The notes under the pieces: model-generated
Seen by the model: the letters and a program-made list of their open reading frames with translations, nothing else
Databases searched by the model: none
Told to the model about the DNA's origin: nothing
Made by a program: the position numbers and the translations under genes
Shown here: positions 1 through 7,044 of the stretch, one piece after another
Position numbering within the stretch: the first letter of the stretch is position 1
How the letters are laid out: every line of letters starts with the position of its first letter
Source of the DNA: JBDRKN01 sp043813955
Lineage (GTDB): Bacteria > Patescibacteriota > Patescibacteriia > Patescibacteriales > Patescibacteriaceae
Length of the DNA stretch: 17,030 nt
Direction of reading: 5' to 3'
Assembly (NCBI GenBank): GCA_043813955.1
Contig: JBDRKN010000036.1
Span: forward strand, 1-17,030

Positions 1-51
1 CCAAGCAGCACTACAGTTATTGATTATCCTATAAGAATATATAGTAAATAA
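1..51 (+). CDS. C-terminal end of an upstream gene (partial)
   Basis: Frame 1 is open from the first base for 16 codons and closes with TAA at 49-51. The tail reads PSSTTVIDYPIRIYSK. The other two forward frames close earlier. A clear intrinsic terminator begins 15 bases after the stop, which is what one expects at the end of a real gene. Too little is visible to name a family. The call rests on the open frame plus the terminator position. Confidence 0.5.
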   Translation, partial: PSSTTVIDYPIRIYSK

Positions 52-65
52 ACTAATAATGAGCA

Positions 66-105
66 AAAAACAGCAGTTAATCAGATAGCTGCTGTTTTTG
101 TTTTT
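66..105 (+). terminator. Rho-independent terminator
   Basis: A perfect 11-bp stem (66-76 with 89-99, core CAGCAG/CTGCTG) has a 12-base loop. It is followed by T residues interrupted by a single G. It closes the upstream gene ending at 51 and separates it from the secretion operon. The A-run on the 5' side means it could also work on the opposite strand. Confidence 0.9.
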
Positions 106-120
106 ATTATGCATTTTTGC

Positions 121-149
121 TTGGTCGTTTAATCAAAATATGTTATAAT
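121..149 (+). promoter_or_regulatory. Extended -10 promoter of the secretion operon
   Basis: TTGGTC (121-126) and a perfect TATAAT (144-149) are separated by exactly 17 bases. TGT directly precedes the -10 box, giving an extended -10 element. Initiation would be near 156, leaving a leader of only about 23 bases before the ATG at 179. No other good promoter is evident between the tightly spaced genes downstream, so this probably drives the whole operon to about 9607 or 10363. Confidence 0.75.
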
Positions 150-178
150 TAAAACATAAAGTTAAATTCATATAGTGT

Positions 179-913
179 ATGAGTTCTGTTGGTGCATTTA
201 CATACGCGCAACCTCTGTCTAAGGAACAGCAGGGGGAATTTTCTGATAAATCAAGGCGATCAAAGCATTCGGCAAGTGTTAATTTAAACCAGTTTAAGGG
301 GGCAAATCAAGATCTTAGCCGCAAGGCAATTATACAAGAGCAGTCTAATAGGCATTTGCAAGAAATGAGATTAACACAGCAAAGGTTGGCAGCTCAAGCA
401 ATTGGTCAGCAAGAATATTCAGATGGTGATGAAGACCAGATTGCAGATTCTTTTAAAAAAACTATTCAGAAAGACAGACGTTCTCAAATTAAGGAAAAGT
501 ATAGGCAGGTCAAGGGCAGGGCCACAGCGCCGGCAAGGAGAATAACAAGCAAATTGTTAATAGGGTATTGGAAAACATTAATTTCAAGCTGGGGCGCTAC
601 ATTATTATTAATTGATTTGCATGTTTTAGGCAGATTTTCTCTTGGTACTAGTTTTTTCTGCAAATTAGGGCATGAATGGGCTGAAATGCTGAATATTCCT
701 GCCAGCAGGACACAGTCAGGACAAAACATAAAAGAAAGAATGGGTAGGAAGATAGGTGTTTTAGAAGCCACCCTTGTCGCGCTGTTGAATATTATTTTAT
801 TGATCGTGATTTTAGTTGTCATAGTACTTATTACTATTATAGTCGCTACATTGATTAGGCCATGGTGGGTTATTCTAGATGTTCTTGAATGGCTGTATAA
901 TTCAATTTTTTAA
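179..913 (+). CDS. Unknown two-TM membrane protein opening the type IV secretion-like operon
   Basis: I do not recognise a named family. The first ~75 residues are polar and Gln-rich, probably helical or coiled. Residues ~85-122 are strongly basic. A moderately hydrophobic segment lies at ~130-155, and a very strong TM stretch (Leu/Ile/Val) lies at ~193-226 just before the C-terminus. The gene is first in the operon and its stop is 5 bases upstream of the VirB6-like gene, so it is probably a membrane subunit or accessory factor of that machine. No Shine-Dalgarno is visible before the ATG (context GTGTATG). The N-terminal half would be cytoplasmic if the basic stretch follows the positive-inside rule. 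Function is inferred from position only. Confidence 0.75.
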   Translation: MSSVGAFTYAQPLSKEQQGEFSDKSRRSKHSASVNLNQFKGANQDLSRKAIIQEQSNRHLQEMRLTQQRLAAQAIGQQEYSDGDEDQIADSFKKTIQKDRRSQIKEKYRQVKGRATAPARRITSKLLIGYWKTLISSWGATLLLIDLHVLGRFSLGTSFFCKLGHEWAEMLNIPASRTQSGQNIKERMGRKIGVLEATLVALLNIILLIVILVVIVLITIIVATLIRPWWVILDVLEWLYNSIF

Positions 914-918
914 TATAA

Positions 919-3648
919 ATGAAATTAAATTTTCTAAAATCAATTATTAAGCCAAAACAGCCTTATGCTTGGATATTGGTGATTTTATTAGCATTGGTTT
1001 GTTTTTTATTCCCAGAGACAGCCTTGGCTGGATTAAGCGTATTAGAGGGATTTGTAGCTACGGTTTTTGGCTGGATAGTGTATGGCTTAGTTTGGGTAAT
1101 TGGCCAATTATTAGTTGTAGTAATATGGGTTTTGGTAGAAATAGCCCAGTATAATAATTTTATAAACAACGATACTGTAACAATGGGCTGGGGCATTGTT
1201 AGGGATTTGTGCAACATGTTCTTTATCTTAATTATGCTGATTGTTGCCTTTTGCACTGTTTTAAGAATTCAGGGGTTTGAAATTAAGGCATTGCTAAAAT
1301 CTATTATAATAATGGCTATTTTGATTAATTTTTCCAAGCTGATTTGCGGAGTTATAATAGATTTTTCCCAAGTTATAATGCTCACTTTTGTTAATGCTTT
1401 TAGGGATATTGGCGGAGGCAATTTTACGCACATGCTGGGCATTGACAGTTTATTAGATATGGATCCTGAAAAAATGAAATCTGATACCGATATTACAGTA
1501 TGGTCTCTATTAGGAGCATTCCTCTTAGCATTAATTTATGCAGTCGTTGCTTTGGTAGTTATGGTTGCTATAACAGCCACTTTGGCCATGAGGATGGTTA
1601 TGCTATGGATTTATGTCATTTTATCGCCATTTGCCTATTTATTAGCAATTATTCCGGCAACAAAATCATATTCTTCATTATGGTGGAAACAGTTTACTCA
1701 AAACGTAGTTGTAGGCCCTGTTCTAGCCTTTTTTATCTGGCTGTCATTAGCAACTTTAGGTGCTGGAGATGGCAGTGTTTATGAAAAAGTCTATAAAGAT
1801 GATGCTAAAAATTTAAGACAAAGCGAAGCGCTCACAGAAGCTAGCAGGACTGGAAATGCCCCAGGAATAGGACAGACAAAAATTGGCACTACTGACCACA
1901 TGATTTCCTTTATAATCTCCATAGGCCTGCTCATTGGCGGATTAATGGTGGCTCAGCAGATAGGAGGGGCTGCCGGCAGTATGGCTGGCAAGGTAAGCCA
2001 CAAAGCCATGGCTGGAGCAGGTTGGATGAGGCGCAGAACTGGCGCCGGAGTTCGTAAGGTAGCTGGGGGAGCAGGTCGCAGAGTTGCCAAGAGGGCAGGA
2101 GAAATTTCTGGAGTCGCAGGTTTTCGAAAATATAGGGCTGATGCGCGCGCCGGCAAAGAGGCAACAAGAGCAGACAGAGTAGAATCTCAGGCCAGGACAT
2201 GGGATAAGAACGTAGGAAAAATTAAGGGAAAGACTATTGGAGCGGCCTCTAAATGGGTTAGCAGTAAATGGAATAATTTTGGAGGCAACCAGGCTGAAGT
2301 ACTTAGAAAAAAGGCAAATGAAGATAGATTGAAAAAACAAGATTTGCAACAGGGAATTGGTGAAGAATTTCGTATAAAGAAAGAAAAGTACGATGATATG
2401 AGCCAGAAAAAAATTGATGATATAAAAATTAAAAATATATCTGCAGGAGAAGTTAAACTGCTGGGGGCTAATTATGAATTTGATAGCAAGAAAAATGAAT
2501 GGAAAGATAGTCTTGGCGGCACAGTTAGCGAAAAAGATATGAGTAAACTTATTAAAAAAGACAGCCTTGAAAATGATATAAAAACCACTGAAGCTGGTTA
2601 TGACAAGAGTATTAAACAAAATGAACAAGAAGCTAAAAATTTTGAGAAAAAACAAAATGTTGCCAATAAGGTTGGAAAATATGGTTTAATTGGAGGTGGG
2701 GCGCTTACTGGAGTTGCTACGTTTGGAGCTGGCTTTTGGGGAGCATTAGCAGCAGCAGCCGGAGCTTCAGCTGGAAATAGCTTAGGGCAAGTTAAGGAAT
2801 TAAAAAAATCTGGAGAGATGGAGAAGAATAGAGTTCAAGATTATTTGCAGAGTAAGATAGATAATGAAAGGTCAAAAATTAAAGATAGTGATGATATAGA
2901 AGTTTTAAATGGAATGGATGACAAAACAAAGACGCCTGTAGAACAAATGGCATATGTTGAAGAGGCTATGTTTAGGAATAAATTAGATTCTGAGCAAGAA
3001 GGTAAATATAGAGAGAAATTTAAAAAAGAATTCGGCGGATCTGTTAAAGGAAAAGAGGATGAAAAAGGATTATGGAATTTTAATAAATTAGGCAGTAAAT
3101 TTGAGAAATTAACAACCGATGGGGCTAGCAGGCAGTATGACAGAGCTTATTCAAAAAAATCTGACCCTGAAGTTGCGGAAAGAGAGCGGAATAATATACA
3201 GCGTGAATATCAAACAGGAGAACGGAAAATGAAGGATGTTGATTTAAATGGTCTGAAATTATCAATTGAAGAGCTTGCAAGAGGCCTTAAACCAGGCAAG
3301 TTTATTAAAGAATTTAAGGAGCTTGATAAGTCAAGACAGGATGCTATTATCAGGGCTCTCAAAGGTTCTGATTCTTTTGACGCAAGGAGCAAGCTTGCGG
3401 GCGTAACAGATATAAAAACAGCTTTTGCTGGCATGAAAGATGTAAATAAGGCAAAGGAATATAGAGAAGATTATGTTAAAAAACTTAAACCTGAAGATAT
3501 AAATGATGCAGTTACTAAAGGTACTGAAGAAAGCATAGATGCTTTAAAGGACTATATTAATGGAGATAATATGAAAGTTAGCGAATCTGTGCGTACTTTA
3601 GATAGTCCAACTGCGAGATCTGCGCGCAAGCGCTTGGGAATAAAATAA
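919..3648 (+). CDS. VirB6/TrbL-like type IV secretion membrane protein with long cytoplasmic tail
   Basis: Probable inner-membrane channel component. Residues 1-37 form a signal-like segment ending in ETALA before a glycine. Hydrophobic segments follow at about 45-76, 99-116, 124-157, 195-222, 226-246, 263-281 and 328-346. This polytopic pattern, with conserved-looking W-W-K-Q-F and 'SPFAYLLAIIP' stretches, fits TrbL/VirB6-type proteins of CPR bacteria. From ~350 to 909 the protein is soluble. It starts with a Gly/Ala/Arg-rich basic stretch (~350-400) and then becomes highly charged and helical, interrupted by a Gly/Ala-rich hydrophobic hairpin at ~582-615. VirB6 proteins are usually ~300 residues, so the tail is a large extension. 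The family call rests on topology and on the VirB3/VirB4-like genes in the same operon. No SD is visible at the start. Confidence 0.8.
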   Translation: MKLNFLKSIIKPKQPYAWILVILLALVCFLFPETALAGLSVLEGFVATVFGWIVYGLVWVIGQLLVVVIWVLVEIAQYNNFINNDTVTMGWGIVRDLCNMFFILIMLIVAFCTVLRIQGFEIKALLKSIIIMAILINFSKLICGVIIDFSQVIMLTFVNAFRDIGGGNFTHMLGIDSLLDMDPEKMKSDTDITVWSLLGAFLLALIYAVVALVVMVAITATLAMRMVMLWIYVILSPFAYLLAIIPATKSYSSLWWKQFTQNVVVGPVLAFFIWLSLATLGAGDGSVYEKVYKDDAKNLRQSEALTEASRTGNAPGIGQTKIGTTDHMISFIISIGLLIGGLMVAQQIGGAAGSMAGKVSHKAMAGAGWMRRRTGAGVRKVAGGAGRRVAKRAGEISGVAGFRKYRADARAGKEATRADRVESQARTWDKNVGKIKGKTIGAASKWVSSKWNNFGGNQAEVLRKKANEDRLKKQDLQQGIGEEFRIKKEKYDDMSQKKIDDIKIKNISAGEVKLLGANYEFDSKKNEWKDSLGGTVSEKDMSKLIKKDSLENDIKTTEAGYDKSIKQNEQEAKNFEKKQNVANKVGKYGLIGGGALTGVATFGAGFWGALAAAAGASAGNSLGQVKELKKSGEMEKNRVQDYLQSKIDNERSKIKDSDDIEVLNGMDDKTKTPVEQMAYVEEAMFRNKLDSEQEGKYREKFKKEFGGSVKGKEDEKGLWNFNKLGSKFEKLTTDGASRQYDRAYSKKSDPEVAERERNNIQREYQTGERKMKDVDLNGLKLSIEELARGLKPGKFIKEFKELDKSRQDAIIRALKGSDSFDARSKLAGVTDIKTAFAGMKDVNKAKEYREDYVKKLKPEDINDAVTKGTEESIDALKDYINGDNMKVSESVRTLDSPTARSARKRLGIK

Positions 3649-3675
3649 GAAGACTAAATAAAAGGATTTATAAAT

Positions 3676-4740
3676 ATGGATGACCAACAAGCACAACAAT
3701 TTTTGAAAAAATTAGGACAGCTTTCAGATGAAGTTCAGTTTTATTTTAATGATGAAATTTCTGGCAGTTCAATAAGCGAAATTGCTGAATTATATGGTTT
3801 TGAAAAAGATCTGATTTATGATTTAGTTTATGACTTAGTTATTAATAATTTTGATATTAATTTATTAAAACAAAACATTGTTAAATTAGTTAATAATGAT
3901 AGAGAAATATCAAAAGATTTAACTCTTGATATATTAGGGAAAATTTTACTGCCTATTGACCAATATTTAGATATTAATATTGAGCAGCTCATTATTGATA
4001 ATAACGGAAATATTGAAAATTATAATTCTTATGTCATGAGTTTTAAGAATAGATTAGATGGCCATATACTTGATTTGTTGAATGATTATGTTGATGAACA
4101 AATAGAGGCTATTGATCCTGATCAAGAAAAAATAGCAGTAGATATTTTATTTAACAATCATATATTGGATGTTTTAAGGGATGAGAATCCAGAAACTCTG
4201 GCTATTTTAAATAGCGGTTTGTTATATCTTTTAAATAATGAAGAAGGTTTGCAAAAGAAATTAGAACAAATGTTATTAGACAATCAGGTAAAGATTACAA
4301 GCCAAGAAATAACTATTAACGATAAAAAATTTGAGCCAACAGCTGGAAATTGGATTCGTAGTTTTATAAACAGTGCTGGTTTAGATAAATATGATATCAT
4401 GGCTGTTTCTGATTATTTAATTAAATCAGGGGATGTAAATGTTTTATCAGAAAAAGAGAGGTCAATAGTCAACAGGCTCATTACAATATATTTGAATATT
4501 AAGTTTTATCCTGAAAGCATAGCTGATAAGCCATTAACAGAGTTGCATATCATACCTTTGCCAGCTGGAAAGGAAAATAAATTTAAAAAAGTTGTTAAAC
4601 CCCAGCCAGCCATCATTAAATCACCAGAACAGATTAGTTCATCAATCTTAAAGTTGCAAAAAATGGCTGAGAATTATTCTCAAGGAAGTTTAGAACGTTT
4701 GGTTATTGAAGAAGAGATTAAAAAACAGCAAGCAAAATAA
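3676..4740 (+). CDS. Helical cytoplasmic protein of the secretion operon, paralogue-like to the next gene
   Basis: Acidic, helix-rich, with no signal peptide or TM segment. Residues ~33-98 (ISEIAELY...NFDINLLKQNIVKLVNN...ILLPIDQYL) match in pattern a segment of the following gene product (ISDIGKMY...NLANYFVNNF...KVFDDVINYL), suggesting a shared helical domain. The remainder is helical and ends in a Lys/Glu-rich tail after a short Pro-containing linker (~300-315). This is one of the few starts with a usable Shine-Dalgarno: AAAGGA at 3661-3666, nine bases before ATG, after a 27-base gap. It could mark a fresh translation-initiation point within the operon. Position between VirB6-like and PrgI/VirB4 genes suggests a cytoplasmic partner or assembly factor. 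Function unknown. Confidence 0.75.
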   Translation: MDDQQAQQFLKKLGQLSDEVQFYFNDEISGSSISEIAELYGFEKDLIYDLVYDLVINNFDINLLKQNIVKLVNNDREISKDLTLDILGKILLPIDQYLDINIEQLIIDNNGNIENYNSYVMSFKNRLDGHILDLLNDYVDEQIEAIDPDQEKIAVDILFNNHILDVLRDENPETLAILNSGLLYLLNNEEGLQKKLEQMLLDNQVKITSQEITINDKKFEPTAGNWIRSFINSAGLDKYDIMAVSDYLIKSGDVNVLSEKERSIVNRLITIYLNIKFYPESIADKPLTELHIIPLPAGKENKFKKVVKPQPAIIKSPEQISSSILKLQKMAENYSQGSLERLVIEEEIKKQQAK

Positions 4741-4741
4741 T

Positions 4742-5899
4742 ATGATAGATTATTTAGAAAAATTTAATAATCTTCCGCCTAAGATAAAGAACGGGGTATC
4801 TAGGCCAGAAGTGACCAAGGCAATTAGTGATATTGGCAAGATGTACCAGGTTGATTTGGCTAGCACTGTAATAAGGGTGATGATAAAGGAGATTGATGTA
4901 AGGAATTTAGCTAATTATTTTGTTAATAATTTTAAGTTTGACCAGGCCAAGGCACAGCATTTGGAAAGAGAGCTTAAAGAAAAGGTTTTTGATGATGTAA
5001 TTAATTATCTATACCGCAAAGACAGCTTGCCAAGCATAGGAAGCGATGGGATTTCTTTAACCAAGCATGCTGAAGATTATATTGCCAACAAGATAGACAG
5101 TATTATAGAGCATTCTAAGCTTGAATTAGGAAGTGAAGAATTAAAGCATAGATTAAGAAGCATTTTATTAACCTACTTAAAGAATGTTAGGGATAAGCTG
5201 TCTACACGCGACGCTTTAACCAAGCCTTTTGAAAACGGCGGTTTGGGCTTGGATTATCAGTCAGCTGAAAATATATTGCTATTAGCTGAAGGCAAAATAA
5301 AAGAAGCAGAAAATTTAGAAGTAAGGCCTCCTGCTAAGATTCCATTGCCTCAAGCTAATTTGGTCAGAGACGTTGAATATGATTTAACAAAATCAATTAT
5401 TGACAAAAAACAAGAAAAACCAAAAGTTAAAAAGATAGCTCCTCCTCCGCCTGTTATCCAGCAGCCAGTTAAAAAAGAACAGCCAAGGCCAGCGCCTCCT
5501 AAGCCAAAGCCTGTTGATAATATACGCAGAAATGAGTCAGGAAAGATTAAAATGGATGACATTCAGTCTGCGCCAAAAGTTTTTACTCCAGTTGATGAGC
5601 TGCTCTATATGACTTTGAAGAATTTTCGCAATTTAGACCAGGATCCATCGCAGGCAACAATTAAAATCAAAGAAAAATTAAAGGTTTTGCAGGAAGAGGA
5701 TTATGGCAAGATGGTCGCAGGAGTCAAGGCATGGAAAATGAACCCAGTTAATAAATTGTATTTAGATGTTTACAAAGAGGGCATTAACAAGGGTAAATCT
5801 ATTCAGGAAATACTGGAACAAAAGAAATTAGACCCCAATGCCTTAACAGAGTTTGAATTTGAAGCTATAATTAAATTAAACAAGGAATTGAATTTTTAA
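4742..5899 (+). CDS. Helical protein with Pro-rich linker, CPR secretion-operon type
   Basis: Start chosen at ATG 4742, directly after the previous stop (TAATATG). An upstream in-frame ATG at 4706 would overlap the previous gene by 35 bases. The 385-residue product has four parts: helical domain ~25-95 resembling the preceding protein; helical domain ~105-190 containing RDKLSTRDALTKPFENGGLG; a Pro/Lys-rich flexible linker ~195-260; and a C-terminal helical domain ~283-385 (DELLYMTL, AGVKAWKMNP, LTEFEFEAI). From memory, similar C-terminal modules occur in CPR proteins next to VirB4-type genes, but I cannot name a family. No membrane segments. Probably a cytoplasmic scaffold or regulator of the secretion ATPase. 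Confidence 0.8.
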   Translation: MIDYLEKFNNLPPKIKNGVSRPEVTKAISDIGKMYQVDLASTVIRVMIKEIDVRNLANYFVNNFKFDQAKAQHLERELKEKVFDDVINYLYRKDSLPSIGSDGISLTKHAEDYIANKIDSIIEHSKLELGSEELKHRLRSILLTYLKNVRDKLSTRDALTKPFENGGLGLDYQSAENILLLAEGKIKEAENLEVRPPAKIPLPQANLVRDVEYDLTKSIIDKKQEKPKVKKIAPPPPVIQQPVKKEQPRPAPPKPKPVDNIRRNESGKIKMDDIQSAPKVFTPVDELLYMTLKNFRNLDQDPSQATIKIKEKLKVLQEEDYGKMVAGVKAWKMNPVNKLYLDVYKEGINKGKSIQEILEQKKLDPNALTEFEFEAIIKLNKELNF

Positions 5900-5901
5900 A
5901 T

Positions 5902-6360
5902 ATGCAACAATTTACTGTGCCACAATTTATTGACGTAGAAGACAAGGTAATCGGGCCTTTGTCAGTCCGGCAGTTTATTATTGTTTTAGTAAGCATGGGA
6001 ATTATTGCCATTAGCTACAAAGTGTTTGATTTTTCTATGTTTTTAACAATAGCAGCAACAGTTTTAGTCCTTGGCGGAGTTTTTGCCTTTATAAAAATAA
6101 ACGGCTCGCCATTTCATTATTTTCTGCTCAATTTATTACAAACTCTGTTAAAGCCGAGATTACGAGTCTGGAACAAGAACGATACGCCTGAAGAGCCGGA
6201 GCAGAAAGAAGAAGCTCCAATATTGCAGGAGCCTGTAGCGCCTCGCCGATATTCTACATCCCATCTTAACAAGCTAGCCTTGATTGTAGATACCAAAGGA
6301 TGTTATGCAGGCGAAGACGAACAGGTTAATATTCAATCTGATAATCAATTATTAATTTAA
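5902..6360 (+). CDS. PrgI family protein (VirB3-like inner-membrane subunit)
   Basis: The N-terminus (QQFTVPQFIDVEDKVIGPLS) is the signature opening of PrgI-family proteins found in type IV secretion clusters of Gram-positive and CPR bacteria. Two closely spaced TM segments follow at ~25-42 and ~44-65, then the conserved-looking GSPFHYFLLN and LKPRLRVWN stretch. This topology matches VirB3, which anchors the VirB4 ATPase at the membrane. The 152 residues include an extra acidic and Pro/Glu-rich C-terminal tail from ~95 onward. Junctions on both sides are TAAATATG, with no SD, consistent with translational coupling to its neighbours. Confidence 0.9.
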   Translation: MQQFTVPQFIDVEDKVIGPLSVRQFIIVLVSMGIIAISYKVFDFSMFLTIAATVLVLGGVFAFIKINGSPFHYFLLNLLQTLLKPRLRVWNKNDTPEEPEQKEEAPILQEPVAPRRYSTSHLNKLALIVDTKGCYAGEDEQVNIQSDNQLLI

Positions 6361-6362
6361 AT

Positions 6363-7043
6363 ATGGCCACAAAAAGAAGCATCAAATCTTCAACACAAAA
6401 GTATCTAAATATTGGCGAGATCAGAGAAAATACCCTGATCATGGACGATAACAGCGTTAGGTCTGTTTTAATGGTTTCGAGCATTAACTTTGCTTTAAAA
6501 AATGAAGATGAGCAGAATGCTATTATTGGCGCTTATGTTAATTTTTTAAACAATATTGATTTTCCATTGCAAATTATAGTGCATTCCAGGGAATTAAATA
6601 TAGATGAATACATTGAAGCTTTGAAAGAAAAAGAAAAGTCTCAAACCAATGAATTGCTTAAAGCGCAGACTTCAGAATATATTGATTATGTCAGTGATTT
6701 AATCTCCATGGGCAAGATTATGAATAAGCGCTTTTATATTGTGATTCCTTATGATCCATTATCTGACAAAAAACGCAGCTTTTTTTCTCGTTTTATCAAC
6801 ATTTTTAATCCTATATCAGTAATTAATATGAGAGAAGGCAAATTTTTGCGCTTGAAAAAAGAAATAGACCGCAGAATAAACAATGTGATTGCCGGCCTTA
6901 ATTCTATTGGTCTTAATGTTGTTGAATTAGACACGCAAAGCTTAATTGAATTATTTTACAATACATATAACCCAATGGTTTCAGTTAATCAGGAATTAAC
7001 TGAGACTAATCAAATAAGGACGCAGGATCAGTCGCAACAATAA
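6363..7043 (+). CDS. Stand-alone TraC/VirB4 N-terminal-like protein
   Basis: This soluble 226-residue protein resembles the non-ATPase N-terminal part of TraC/VirB4-type proteins: LNIGEIRENTLIM, then VSSINFALKNEDEQNAIIG, then LQIIVHSRELNIDEYIEAL, then NKRFYIVIPYDP. It has no Walker motifs. Two features tie it to the VirB4 gene that starts one base after its stop (TAATATG): tight coupling and the shared family. The VirB4 product already has its own N-terminal domain, so this is a separate partner subunit rather than a split half. The C-terminal ~20 residues are polar and Gln-rich, probably disordered. Confidence 0.8.
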   Translation: MATKRSIKSSTQKYLNIGEIRENTLIMDDNSVRSVLMVSSINFALKNEDEQNAIIGAYVNFLNNIDFPLQIIVHSRELNIDEYIEALKEKEKSQTNELLKAQTSEYIDYVSDLISMGKIMNKRFYIVIPYDPLSDKKRSFFSRFINIFNPISVINMREGKFLRLKKEIDRRINNVIAGLNSIGLNVVELDTQSLIELFYNTYNPMVSVNQELTETNQIRTQDQSQQ

Positions 7044-7044
7044 T

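Noticed and set aside
1942..2655. Long minus-strand open frame (237 codons) opposite the VirB6-like gene
   Set aside because: Its Phe/Ile/Cys/Ser-rich translation is the typical shadow of a charged, Lys-rich coding strand, and the + strand gene has clear family features.
4706..4741. Upstream ATG start for the second helical protein
   Set aside because: It would overlap the preceding gene by 35 bases with no SD, whereas ATG 4742 gives the TAATATG junction repeated elsewhere in the operon.
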